Assembly: GCA_002162675.1 (NCBI GenBank)
Contig: MAAE01000004.1
Span: 1 to 64,000 of the forward strand
DNA: 64,000 bases
Direction of reading: 5' to 3'
Source of the DNA: Colwellia sp. 39_35_sub15_T18
GTDB lineage: Bacteria > Pseudomonadota > Gammaproteobacteria > Enterobacterales > Alteromonadaceae
The translations under genes were made by a program, and so were the position numbers. The notes under the pieces were generated by a model. The model had not been told where the DNA came from, did no database searches, and saw nothing but the letters and a program-made list of their open reading frames with translations. Shown one piece after another: positions 16,867-26,031 of the stretch. Position 1 is the first letter of the stretch. Every line of letters begins with the position of its first letter.

Positions 16867-17121
16867 TTGAGCGAGCGAACAAGACAACAAGAAAAGATAC
16901 TTCATGATTGGCTTGATGCACATTGTGGCAAAAAGATAGTTTCGATTGAAATAGGGGCTGGTACGGCAATCCCCTCAGTACGTATTGCTCGCTCTAACAA
17001 TACTAAAAGCTTAATTCGAATTAACCCAGCACATTACAATGTATTTAAAGGACAAAATACTATACCAATCAAAATGTCAGCTTTATCAGCACTTACTGAA
17101 ATAGATAAGCTATTATCTTAA
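16867..17121 (+). pseudogene. Fragment resembling the C-terminus of a Sir2-like deacylase
   Basis: The 84-codon frame can only start at a TTG directly after the methylase gene. Its sequence KKIVSIEIGAGTAIPSVR and RINPAHYNVF resembles the last Rossmann strand and end of Sir2-type NAD-dependent deacylases, while the catalytic first two thirds are missing. It therefore looks like a truncated gene end joined to the trmH stop by rearrangement. The family call rests on short motifs. Confidence 0.45.
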
Positions 17122-17184
17122 TACTCACCTTTAAGCTTAGTCGGGTTAAAGTCAGGAATATTATCAATGTATTAAGGAGTTATT

Positions 17185-17685
17185 TTGTTAGAAACTAAAC
17201 AAGAATCAGGTTTTGAATTTGTAAAAGCTGGAAAATTTTCCCTCTCTGATACACCGTGCCAATTAAAAAATTATACATTAACAGTTAAGCTCGACTTATA
17301 TATCCAAGACTTTGAAAAAGCTGACGAGACGGCCTACTTCATCACCTGTGAAGATAAAATAGTCTACGTTGGCGAATATACCTATAACTTAAAAGATAGA
17401 TGGTTAACGAGAATGCATGCTAACCATCATATGCATGACAATATTGAAAATTCTCTAGAAGCAGAAAAACAACTATACCTTTGGTTATGTATATCCCCTT
17501 ATTGTGATATTGCTGGAGAAGGTAAGCTTAATATTAGCAAATCACTAGAACAAAAAATAATGAACGTGCGTAAACCTGAGTGGAATAAAAGAAATAAAAA
17601 TTCAGAAGCAAAGGAGTGGAGAGAAGAGCACTGTAAAAGTGTAACTGACATATTAAAAGAACATAACACTCAGATTCTAGTATAG
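17185..17685 (+). CDS. GIY-YIG-like domain protein
   Basis: The start is a TTG at 17185 preceded by a strong AAGGAG site six bases upstream, which decides it. The protein has 166 residues. The core AYFITCEDKIVYVGEY with a following LKDRW resembles the GIY-YIG nuclease signature (YFI...YVG, then Arg), and a Glu further on (SLEAEKQLYLW) could be the metal ligand. No signal peptide or membrane segment is seen. Similar stand-alone proteins occur among restriction-like or mobile nucleases. It lies among gene fragments, which fits acquired DNA. The family call is tentative. Confidence 0.5.
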   Translation: MLETKQESGFEFVKAGKFSLSDTPCQLKNYTLTVKLDLYIQDFEKADETAYFITCEDKIVYVGEYTYNLKDRWLTRMHANHHMHDNIENSLEAEKQLYLWLCISPYCDIAGEGKLNISKSLEQKIMNVRKPEWNKRNKNSEAKEWREEHCKSVTDILKEHNTQILV

Positions 17686-17786
17686 ATGATTCAATGTTAA
17701 CCAAGGTGCAAGGGAAACAACTCTGAATGTCAAATTAGATGAGCACCTTGGTTATTCTTATATGAAAAATCCCACCAAAATAACAA

Positions 17787-17960
17787 TCCAATGAAAAGCG
17801 AAGGCATGAGTGAAGCTGCATTACAATTAAGTCATCAAAAAACACATATCCCTATGTTTGGCATGGGCAACTCTTTAAATGTTTCAACAGCAAGTGACTG
17901 TAATCACGCCTTAGCCAGTGCTATGTCTTTGGATAAAAAACGTTATTTATCATACTGTAA
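17787..17960 (+). pseudogene. Chimeric fragment: trmH end joined to phosphorylase end
   Basis: From 17787 to about 17890 the DNA is a diverged copy of the trmH segment coding GNERKGVSEAAL to LNVSTA. At about 17891 it switches to a copy of the end of the phosphorylase gene (SGCNHALASA ... LFSVLSK), with an internal deletion. The joined frame can still be read as about 80 codons but has no intact domain. It records an earlier duplication of the 15378-16859 region followed by deletion. Confidence 0.8.
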
Positions 17961-18038
17961 GCGTAACCGTTTTTTATTAAGAAAGGTATTCACCACATAT
18001 TTTGTAGAATTGTTAACCTTTATACTCATTTAACCTTT

Positions 18039-18092
18039 ATACTCATGATACTTCAAAATATCTGTTTCAGGATTTCGAGGTAACATGAGTAT
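18039..18092. repeat. 54-bp palindromic element, copy 1
   Basis: The ends ATACTCATG and CATGAGTAT are inverted repeats, and the interior keeps further pairing (GATACTTCAA / TTTCGAGGTAAC region). A second copy of the same layout is at 37531-37583. Just upstream AACCTTTATACTCAT is directly repeated (18015 and 18033). It lies past the 3' end of the receptor gene and could also act as a terminator. Confidence 0.7.
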
Positions 18093-18102
18093 ATGTATGC
18101 GG

Positions 18103-20448
18103 TTAAAACTCATGCTTTAATTTCAGTCCGATAGCTCTTGGTTCTTCAATCCAACCCGATACGGGTAGCACGTTGGCAGTAAAATTTCTTTTTTGTCTTT
18201 TGTTTGCGGTAAAATCAACCAAGTTTTGACCATAGAGTGTTAATTGTGTACTTTCGCTGCCAAACACTTGCCAGGTTAATGACGCATTCAATCGAATATC
18301 CTTGCCATAAATATCTTTATCTTGAACCGTTTGTTTAACGGCTGCCAACAGTGCTTTATTGTCGTTATATTCCATTAATTCACTGGCACTTAAGGCATTG
18401 GTATCAACTTCTGCATAGGCGTTTTCATACATAGCATAAAGATCATTGCCGTACTCGTACTGCCAAATAATTCGCGCATCGACATGAATTAACCAATGGT
18501 CATTAATTTTATAATCAAACCACAACTTAGTATGTTGATTGGCCCAGTCATTCAAGCTATTACCCGTGCTCGTTTGGGTTAAGTAATCTCGTTTATAAAA
18601 CATATCTGAATAACTGATAAATTGCGTCGCCGAGCCATCGTTTTGTTTCAATTTAAAGTCCCAGTCAATCAGCTCAAAGAAAGAATGATTAATACCAAAT
18701 GAAAAAGAATCTGTACGATAACTCATTTCAGGTTCAATACCGTAAGCTTTAATTACCCCAAGTAAATTAAGGTTACTGCCGTTCCAAGAAAAGATTTCCG
18801 ACTTATTATGGTATCCCGTAATAGCAAAATATAAATGCTCAGAATGCTGTCGATGAAAAGAAATTTCATGCGTTGTTGAATGCTCAGGATCGGCCTCATC
18901 CATTCTGTCATTAATTTCTAGCCAATATAATTCCATCATGGTATTCATACGTAAGGATCGTTGCCACGAGGCTTTAAGGGTATTTCGGTCACTGGCTTGG
19001 TAAACAAAGGCTATGCGGGGAGAGATCATATAATCTGTTTGATCATTTTTATCAATTCTACCCGAAATAATCGTGCTTAAGTCTGACGAAAACTGGTAGT
19101 TAATTTCAGTCGCTAAAGAATAAGTATTAGTAGACCAGCCGTTGGTTAATTTTGCCACCCTACTTGGTCTAATTGTTCCACCACTGCCATCACCTTGATA
19201 TATTGAATTTTCGCTGATAAACGCTTGCCCGCCAGCACGCGCCAGAAAGCTATTGGCTGACTCGCCCCAAGGAGCAGAAATAGTATCATAAGACCATTCC
19301 ACAGCACCGGCCAATGACAGAAACTCAGTAGCTTGATAATTTAATGTACTACGAAAGTAAAGTTCATCTTCTGAAAAGCCATACCTTCTGTTAAGTGGAT
19401 GTGTTGGGGCAAGCGAGGTATCACGCTCTGCTGTGTCTAGATAATCTTCAGAGTCAAAACTTAATAGGCTATCAATCTCAAGTGAGTCGGTAATGACCTG
19501 TGAATTTTCTAAGGTAAAAATATAATAACGACTTTGGAACATCCGCCGATCTTGCATACGCCCCTGTAGTTCCCTTTGGGTGGCAGTTTTAAGTTGTCCT
19601 GAATTATTATAACGGCTCCAAAATCGCCATTGTTCAGAAAAGTCGATATCCAAATAAAGTTTAACTTGCGGATCGCCCTTATAATCGCCGTAATAGCCTT
19701 GAAGCGGGTTATCATCCAAATCATTAAAAACATCGCCACCTTTATAGCCAAATAGCCCATTCGACTTAGCTTGAAAAATACGAAAGTCATCACTACCTGC
19801 GGTATCCACCACACTGGCATACATAAACACATTGGCGTTTGAAATTTCAGTGCCATAACTTACATTAAGTGATTTGCTATCATAACCGTGGTTATAACCT
19901 ACTGATGCTTTAAGTCCCATGTGATTAAGGGCTTGTTTGGTAATGATATTAATAACACCGGTAATGGCTCCTGGTCCATGAGTTACTGAGCCGGGTCCTC
20001 TTACCACTTCAATCTTTTGAATATCGCCCATATCCCAATTGCGTAACTCAACCATCGAGCCCTGAAAAGATTTTTGGTTAACAGGTTTACCATTCACTAA
20101 CAACAGAGTTTGAAAGTGTCGCACTCCCATCCCACGAATTACCAATGTCGAGCCAGTAGCACCATTTTGGGTTACTAATAATCCCGGCACATAGGATTCG
20201 AGCAAATCTATTAAATTACGTGCAGGAGTTGTAGAAATTTGCTCTTGAGTAATGATGGTAATCGCAGATGGGGAGTTTTTTATCGATTTTTTTACGAGAT
20301 TACCCGTGTCAACCTCAAGCTCCATAAGCTCTTCTAGGGTTAAAGAAAATAGGTCGATAGGCTCATCACCACTATAAACACTGAATGAAACAAGAAGAAC
20401 GAAAATAACTAAAAAAACGTCTATTGCTTTATACAAGGCATGAAACAT
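18103..20448 (-). CDS. TonB-dependent outer-membrane receptor
   Basis: A 781-residue outer-membrane transporter driven by TonB. The N-terminal signal peptide (about 1-27) is followed by a LFSLTLEELMELEV segment common in this receptor branch. The plug domain runs from about 50 to 175 (SAITIITQEQI, VIRGMGVRHFQTLLLVNGKP, VEVVRGPGSVTHGPGAITG), and the 22-strand barrel ends in LKLKHEF with the expected terminal Phe. The sequence is intact. Substrate cannot be told; the branch includes iron-chelate, vitamin and peptide receptors. The gene stands alone, with no neighbouring transport or regulator genes. Confidence 0.9.
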   Translation of the reverse strand: MFHALYKAIDVFLVIFVLLVSFSVYSGDEPIDLFSLTLEELMELEVDTGNLVKKSIKNSPSAITIITQEQISTTPARNLIDLLESYVPGLLVTQNGATGSTLVIRGMGVRHFQTLLLVNGKPVNQKSFQGSMVELRNWDMGDIQKIEVVRGPGSVTHGPGAITGVINIITKQALNHMGLKASVGYNHGYDSKSLNVSYGTEISNANVFMYASVVDTAGSDDFRIFQAKSNGLFGYKGGDVFNDLDDNPLQGYYGDYKGDPQVKLYLDIDFSEQWRFWSRYNNSGQLKTATQRELQGRMQDRRMFQSRYYIFTLENSQVITDSLEIDSLLSFDSEDYLDTAERDTSLAPTHPLNRRYGFSEDELYFRSTLNYQATEFLSLAGAVEWSYDTISAPWGESANSFLARAGGQAFISENSIYQGDGSGGTIRPSRVAKLTNGWSTNTYSLATEINYQFSSDLSTIISGRIDKNDQTDYMISPRIAFVYQASDRNTLKASWQRSLRMNTMMELYWLEINDRMDEADPEHSTTHEISFHRQHSEHLYFAITGYHNKSEIFSWNGSNLNLLGVIKAYGIEPEMSYRTDSFSFGINHSFFELIDWDFKLKQNDGSATQFISYSDMFYKRDYLTQTSTGNSLNDWANQHTKLWFDYKINDHWLIHVDARIIWQYEYGNDLYAMYENAYAEVDTNALSASELMEYNDNKALLAAVKQTVQDKDIYGKDIRLNASLTWQVFGSESTQLTLYGQNLVDFTANKRQKRNFTANVLPVSGWIEEPRAIGLKLKHEF

Positions 20449-20595
20449 TTAATCTCCCTGACAACTTTTAATGAATTCTCTGGTTTAACGGTAAATCATT
20501 AATCATATAAGAAATCTTTTCTCCAAGAGTAGTGTATATTGTGGTGAAAAGGAAATTTGAAACTGAGTATCTGGCTCTATGTTATTTTGGCACAC

Positions 20596-21207
20596 TTAGC
20601 TATGGTGAGCTAAAAATTTAGCAACATTGGCTTTAGGTGTTTTAGCCAATTTTTGCACTAATGAAAATGACACCTCTTCAACGGCTGTTTGTTGCTGAAT
20701 ATCATCAAGCATGGCTAACCACAGCTTAGCCGTCATTTCAGAGTCGTATAATGCTCTATGAAAGCTACCATTTGAGGCAATATTTTTGTAATTAATCAAT
20801 GTCGCTAACTTATGATTAGGCGCTGCTTGGTACAGCCGACGAGATACCAGTAACGAACAAGCAAACTGACCATCATAAGCTGATGAAATTCGCTTTAACT
20901 CGCTATCTAAAAAACGTTTATCAAATGAAGCATTATGCGCAACAAGGTTTTGTCCTTGAATAAAGTCAGCAAAACGAGCCATCACTTCATTACATGGCGC
21001 AGCTTTACTGAGCATTTTGTTAGTAATGCCGGTGTAATCTTCAATAAAATAACTAACAGCTCGTCCCGGATTCATTAATTCTTGAAAGCGCGCTGTTACT
21101 TCACCATTTTCAAGCTTAACCGCACCTATTTCAATAGCTCTATCACCATTATCAGGTGATAGACCCGTTGTTTCAAAATCTAAAATTATTAGCGAGTTAG
21201 CATTCAT
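20596..21207 (-). CDS. DnaQ-like 3'-5' exonuclease (DEDDh)
   Basis: A 203-residue single-domain exonuclease. Exo I is LDFETTGLSP (9-18, Asp and Glu metal ligands), Exo II VAHNASFDKRFL, and Exo III HRALYDSEMT with the His and Asp of the DEDDh type. Such proteins trim DNA or RNA 3' ends; this one resembles the DNA polymerase III epsilon/ExoX group rather than RNase T by its motif spacing. No polymerase gene is adjacent. It is followed by the TonB receptor gene on the same strand, 147 bases away. Confidence 0.85.
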   Translation of the reverse strand: MNANSLIILDFETTGLSPDNGDRAIEIGAVKLENGEVTARFQELMNPGRAVSYFIEDYTGITNKMLSKAAPCNEVMARFADFIQGQNLVAHNASFDKRFLDSELKRISSAYDGQFACSLLVSRRLYQAAPNHKLATLINYKNIASNGSFHRALYDSEMTAKLWLAMLDDIQQQTAVEEVSFSLVQKLAKTPKANVAKFLAHHS

Positions 21208-21281
21208 ATTATTTAGTTACTATGTTATTAGCGTTAAGAGATTGAGCCATATTTGGAGGCTTATTATTATCAGAAAGTTTA

Positions 21282-21790
21282 TCAGGCAAGACGTTGATGC
21301 GCCATGAAGGCATCGCCGTTTACCACCGATATAATGCCAGTTTCATCAACATGTAATGCTTGATAAGTCGTTTGCAGCGCTTTCTTTATCACGGCTTCTG
21401 CGCCAGAGGACTTTACCAAGGTCGCAGCCTGCTCATTAAAGTTAAACAAACTACTGGCACTGATTGGGATACCGAGTTGGTCGGCAAAATATGCTTCAAT
21501 GCGGTTATAAGGGAGCAATTGATATTGGCATAAGTAAACCGCATAGACTTTTACACCAACACCGTATTAAATAGGGCCGTTAACGCCTTCAGGAAATTCA
21601 CCTACAAAACGTTTTCCCCGCGAATTCTCAAGGATTTGCGCTCGATATTCTGTCACCACTTTACTGATGTCTATATCGACGACCTGTTTTTTTTAAAACC
21701 AACTTCCCGGTAGCTACCTTGAGGTAAAAAATCACGGTCAACCAAAATGACTTCTACCTCATCGGGCTATTAGGTAATAGCCCTAGCTTG
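21282..21790 (-). pseudogene. IS66-family transposase remnant
   Basis: Reading the minus strand from about 21740, the translation shows IS66 transposase pieces in order: VVDIDISKVVTEYRAQILEN, EFPEGVNGPI, a stop codon where Gln is expected, YGVGVKVYAVYLCQYQLLPY, then a 78-codon stretch ADQLGIPISASSLFNF to LHVDETGI. A run of Ts at 21690-21697 marks a frame change near the start. The DDE catalytic domain beyond HVDETG is missing. It is dead, with no terminal repeats found. Confidence 0.8.
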
Positions 21791-21876
21791 GCATACTGGC
21801 GGGATCGGTGAATAGTTACATAATTTTTAACTTATCAGTACCCTGATTATGTATAAGTGAATTAGACCTAGATTCA

Positions 21877-23718
21877 CTAGTTCATCTTGGCTCTTCCTTC
21901 TTCAGCGCTAATTATCTGCACTATATTCACGATTTCATCTTTTTTACTGTGATCTATAACAGCAGCTGTCGTGCCATTCTCTAATTTTAGTACTCCTCGA
22001 GGGCATACTGAAGAACAAACGCCACAACCAACACAAGAAGCTCGTACGATATCTTCACCTCGTTGGGCATAAGAACGAACATCTATACCCATTTCACAAT
22101 ACGTAGAACAGTTGCCACAAGAAATACACTGGCTACCGTTTGTGGTGATGCGAAAGCGTGATTTATACCTTTGTATTAGACCGATATAAGCAGCAAGCGG
22201 ACAACCAAAACGACACCATACTCGGTTACCCAATTTGGGATAAAAGCCTGTGCCAATAACCCCCGAAAATAGCGCACCAATAAAGAAACCATAACCACTG
22301 CGAAGTGAATAAGTATCAATGCCCGCAATTGTTTTTACACCGGTAAAGTATGTGTAAAGTGCTGTTGCTGTCATTATGATACATAAAATTAATACGCTAT
22401 GAATAACAACCCGCTCTAGTCGCCAAGCGTTAACTGACTTATTTGATAAATGTCGGTATGGATCACCTGCTGTTTCGGCTAGACCACCACAACCACATAC
22501 CCAAGAGCAGTACCAGCGCTTGCCAAAAAAGTAAGTGAATATTGGCACACCAAGTACAAATAGGGTGATCCCCCAAACTAACATAAACATGCCAATATCA
22601 CCGCTTGAGCTTAGACTGTCTAAGTTCCAAGCATCAAAGAAGTCATAGTCTAGCGGCCACATGTTTTTGAGATCAGTTGATGGTTGGTTCAGTTTAATCA
22701 GAATTTCAGGTAGGAGAAAAGCAAAACACGATTGAAAAAAGATAATAGAACCCGTTCTTGCGATATGATAATTGCTATGGCGATATTTAATAAACATGCG
22801 TATGCCCATAACCACAATAGCCAAGGTATATATAAAGCCATAAATAGACCAAGCGCTAGCACCATTGCCATTAAGTGCTTTAAATAGCGGATCAACAAGT
22901 GAAACCCATTCAACTATATATTCAGGGAAAAAGTATAACGCGATATACACCAGCACTAAAAATGTCATCACTAACATGCCAATTAAGCCGCCATTGGTTG
23001 CCGAATTTTTAAAAACATTATTATTTTTAATTCCTGCTGGCCCAGAAAACTTTTCCGGAATGATGTACATCAGCGCGCCAATGGTTGCCAATACCACAGA
23101 AAACAAAAAGAATGCTGCCGTGTTTTTTGACACTATGCCCGATGATGAACTTTTAACTAGTGCATAAATATATTGCCCAATAGCGTAGTTATCAATGCGT
23201 TTTTCAGCGAGTACGTTTGCGTTTATTTCAACTGCTTTTTCGTTTATCACTTGACTGATTTCAGCTAGGTTTTTTCCTTGCTGGCCAGCTAACCAACCCG
23301 TGTAATCAGAGAGTTTTTTAGTTTTATAAGCTGCATAGTCATCTTGAGTATTAAAAACAGCAGTCAAAATATTCAGGTCGTAATAACCCATGGTGTTAAC
23401 TTGGGTTAAAATAGATTCGATGTCAGTACTTGAAAGATGATATCGCTGATAAACGGTTTCGTTATAATGATTAAAAGTATTCCTAATACCTTCAATAAAA
23501 CTGAATTTGTTCGTAACCGTGGTATTCATCAATTGGGTTAAATGTGGCTGAATAAGTTGCCGGTGTGTTGAGTGATTAATTGAAGAGCTTAAGACTTGTT
23601 CGGTAAGCTTATATTGATTTAAAAACAACATACCGACAAAAACAAAAAAACCAATAACTAACATGACTAAGCCAGATTTTCTAACCGGAGCTATCCAGGC
23701 CAAATTTTGATTATGCAT
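21877..23718 (-). CDS. Membrane 4Fe-4S protein (NosR/NapH-like)
   Basis: A 613-residue membrane electron carrier. One membrane segment (about 15-33) is followed by an extracytoplasmic domain (about 35-195), then about seven membrane segments. Conserved cysteine blocks are YCSWVCGCGGLAETAGD (near 405), CRFGCP (near 510), and two ferredoxin clusters, CISCGNCSTYC and CVGCGVCSSVCP (about 535-570), facing the cytoplasm. This layout is that of NapH/NosR/CcoG-type polyferredoxins that pass electrons across the membrane. Its start overlaps the stop of the upstream flavoprotein gene by 8 bases, so the two form one electron-transfer unit. No terminal reductase gene is nearby. Confidence 0.8.
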   Translation of the reverse strand: MHNQNLAWIAPVRKSGLVMLVIGFFVFVGMLFLNQYKLTEQVLSSSINHSTHRQLIQPHLTQLMNTTVTNKFSFIEGIRNTFNHYNETVYQRYHLSSTDIESILTQVNTMGYYDLNILTAVFNTQDDYAAYKTKKLSDYTGWLAGQQGKNLAEISQVINEKAVEINANVLAEKRIDNYAIGQYIYALVKSSSSGIVSKNTAAFFLFSVVLATIGALMYIIPEKFSGPAGIKNNNVFKNSATNGGLIGMLVMTFLVLVYIALYFFPEYIVEWVSLVDPLFKALNGNGASAWSIYGFIYTLAIVVMGIRMFIKYRHSNYHIARTGSIIFFQSCFAFLLPEILIKLNQPSTDLKNMWPLDYDFFDAWNLDSLSSSGDIGMFMLVWGITLFVLGVPIFTYFFGKRWYCSWVCGCGGLAETAGDPYRHLSNKSVNAWRLERVVIHSVLILCIIMTATALYTYFTGVKTIAGIDTYSLRSGYGFFIGALFSGVIGTGFYPKLGNRVWCRFGCPLAAYIGLIQRYKSRFRITTNGSQCISCGNCSTYCEMGIDVRSYAQRGEDIVRASCVGCGVCSSVCPRGVLKLENGTTAAVIDHSKKDEIVNIVQIISAEEGRAKMN

Positions 23719-25057
23719 AAGTGTGCTCCTTAGTGAAACGTTTGCTTAACCATTGCAATGGCGACAGTGTTAATTGGTTATTGGGGTGTTGTTGATTAAA
23801 GGCAGCGATAATATCTTTTTCATAACGCCGGTAAAATTCAGGATCAAAATTAGCATCGCGCAAATTTTGTAATACATACTTTAAGGTACAGTTATTGGCG
23901 AGCCAATTCTGCCAAATATTATGACGCATACGAATGCCAAAGGTATTTATGCCCGTTACAATTTGAGTTTCATGCTGATAAGTAATTCTAATGCATATAT
24001 TTTGTTCAGCATGCTGCCAATAAAAAGACTCAATTCCGTCAACTGGCTCATTAGAGACAAAACCATAGGTTTGATATTCAACATCAAAAAATTTGGCTGA
24101 GTTAAACCATACACCACGCTCATATTGAGTTCGCTTACCTGCAATTGTTTTGGCCAGTGTCTCACCCTGCATTTTTCCTGTATACCAAAGGGGTTCAATG
24201 CGATTACGCCCGTCAACGACTTCTATTTCAGCGCAGTCACCAGCAGCATAAACACCAGGAATATTGGTTTCCAGAAAGTCATTAACCAAAATTCCCCGCC
24301 CAACTGCAATGTTACTCTTTGCTGCTAGCTCAATATTTGGATGAACGCCCACAGATAAGCCAACAAAACCACAGGCTATTTCCTCCCCAGTATTGGTGAT
24401 AATCGCATTAACTCGACCATCAACATCCGCAGTAATTTCTTTCAATTCAGTTTCAAATCTAAAGTCAATACCATGGTGCTCAGCATGTTTTTGTACCAAC
24501 TCAGCTTCACCATGTGGCAGGATATTGCCCCAGAAGCGATCTTCTCGTACTAAAAAAGTAACTTGAATTCCTCTTGAAATCAGCATTTCAGCCATTTCTA
24601 CGCCAATTAAACCACCACCAACCATTACCGCTCGTTTGGCATATTTACTATTGTTCTCCATCAGTTCAAGATCCTGATAGCTAAACAAGGTTTGCACACC
24701 AGGAAGATCTTGTCCTGGCCAACCAAATTTATTGGATTGTGAGCCCGTTGCCAGTACTAACTGACTATAATCAATATGCTCGCCTGAGGCTAACGTGAGT
24801 ATTTTTTCATCGGTATTGATGTCAGTTATCTGTCCCTGTTTTAAATCAATACGATTTTTCTGCCAAAAATGATCTTCATAGGGTTTAGTATGCTCAAATT
24901 TCATATGCCCCATAAAAACGTACATTAAAGCCGTGCGAGAAAAAAAATGTTCCGTCTCGGCCGAAATAATCAAGATATTCATATCACTGAGTTTTCGAAC
25001 ATGGCGCGCAACGGTAACTCCAGATATACCATTGCCGATAATGACAAGTTTGCTCAT
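23711..25057 (-). CDS. FAD-dependent pyridine nucleotide oxidoreductase
   Basis: A 448-residue flavoprotein. The FAD motif is VIIGNGISGVTVARH (5-19), the NAD(P) motif VMVGGGLIGVEMAEML (about 144-159), and the second FAD site VYAAGDCAEI (about 268-277). Active-site Cys pairs are not evident, so it is nearer to ferredoxin/rubredoxin reductases and nitrite-reductase-type flavoproteins than to disulfide reductases. It probably takes electrons from NAD(P)H and, given the overlap with the polyferredoxin gene, hands them to that membrane protein or receives them from it. Direction and partners are inference. Confidence 0.8.
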   Translation of the reverse strand: MSKLVIIGNGISGVTVARHVRKLSDMNILIISAETEHFFSRTALMYVFMGHMKFEHTKPYEDHFWQKNRIDLKQGQITDINTDEKILTLASGEHIDYSQLVLATGSQSNKFGWPGQDLPGVQTLFSYQDLELMENNSKYAKRAVMVGGGLIGVEMAEMLISRGIQVTFLVREDRFWGNILPHGEAELVQKHAEHHGIDFRFETELKEITADVDGRVNAIITNTGEEIACGFVGLSVGVHPNIELAAKSNIAVGRGILVNDFLETNIPGVYAAGDCAEIEVVDGRNRIEPLWYTGKMQGETLAKTIAGKRTQYERGVWFNSAKFFDVEYQTYGFVSNEPVDGIESFYWQHAEQNICIRITYQHETQIVTGINTFGIRMRHNIWQNWLANNCTLKYVLQNLRDANFDPEFYRRYEKDIIAAFNQQHPNNQLTLSPLQWLSKRFTKEHTYA

Positions 25058-25153
25058 ATAAATTTATCCTTTGAAATGTTCAGGCTGTGGTTCCTTAAAG
25101 AGTTCACTTTAGCAAAGTGATAATGGTTAATGCTTCACAAAAACATCACAATT

Positions 25154-25336
25154 TTATAAAAAACAATCACAAAGTTGATGATCAAAAATACCTTTTCTTA
25201 GCGCAATAGTGCAATAAACGCTGATTATGTGAGCTGTTCGAGGATCATTAAAAAGAGTAATGCGTCCGAGTTGATGCGAATGATTGTGCCTAATATGGTC
25301 GAGTAATAATTGATAGGTCTGGTTCTTGTTTAGCAT
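25154..25336 (-). CDS. Possible small protein of unknown function
   Basis: A 60-codon frame with a His-rich start (DHIRHNHSHQ) and two Cys near the end. No clear ribosome site precedes the ATG, and no family is recognised. It may be a chance frame or a gene remnant. Confidence 0.25.
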   Translation of the reverse strand: MLNKNQTYQLLLDHIRHNHSHQLGRITLFNDPRTAHIISVYCTIALRKGIFDHQLCDCFL

Positions 25337-25742
25337 GATTGAATTTTATTTATAACCAATCAGCGGCGACCTATATTGGTGTTGGGTCATCCTTTTGAGA
25401 AACCCAGAAGACCACAGTTTCTCTAGTGGTAGATACATTAATGGCGGATGGTAAAATGGTTATCAGCGAGGCTAGGATTGTAAATATTGATTGACCCATT
25501 GTTCTCGATAACATTTTTGCTTCCTGAGAGATTAATAGCGACTTAGATAATAGATGAAATTAGTTACTGTGAAATCACGGAGAAATCACAAAAGTATACG
25601 TTTTATCAGCAGAGACAACGTAAACCCAATAATGACTTTTTAATGAGGAAATTTGAAATTGATAATCAATTGTTATATTTACGTGATAATTAACCACTGA
25701 ATAGATATTAGAATGAGATGGTAATAATGTTTATGGCACATA
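25337..25742. other. Intergenic stretch before the PiT remnant
   Basis: About 400 bases with no convincing gene. A 16-base string, GTTTATGGCACATATT (last base varies), is directly repeated at 25729 and 25745, right at the point where PiT-like coding sequence begins, and may mark a rearrangement junction. Confidence 0.4.
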
Positions 25743-26024
25743 TTGTTTATGGCACATATATTAAGCGCTGCATCCGTATCTTTCGCCCGAGGATTAAATG
25801 ATACACCAAAGATTGCAGGGCTTTTTGTCGCAGTAGCGATGTTAAACATACAGTTTGGTATACCAGTGTCGACGACTCATGTTTCAGTTGGCTCAATTTT
25901 TGGTGCCAGTATGTTAACTGAAGAACGAAATCATAAAATGATCAACAGCATACTTCTTTTATGGGTAATAACGTTACCCTCTGCGATGCTATTTAGCAGA
26001 GTCATTTATTGGCTATTATCATAG
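25743..26024 (+). pseudogene. C-terminal remnant of a PiT-type phosphate transporter
   Basis: The 93 codons match the second conserved half of PiT transporters: SFARGLNDTPKIAGL and GIPVSTTHVSVGSIFG, the repeated phosphate-permease signature, and a final membrane helix. Intact PiT proteins are about 400 residues or longer, so the first three quarters are missing. The frame begins at a short duplicated string. Function is unlikely. Confidence 0.8.
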
Positions 26025-26031
26025 GAACAAG

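Noticed and set aside
25743-26024. Functional phosphate transporter linked to arsenate uptake
   Set aside because: Only the last quarter of a PiT protein is present, and it is 9 kb from the arsenic operon.
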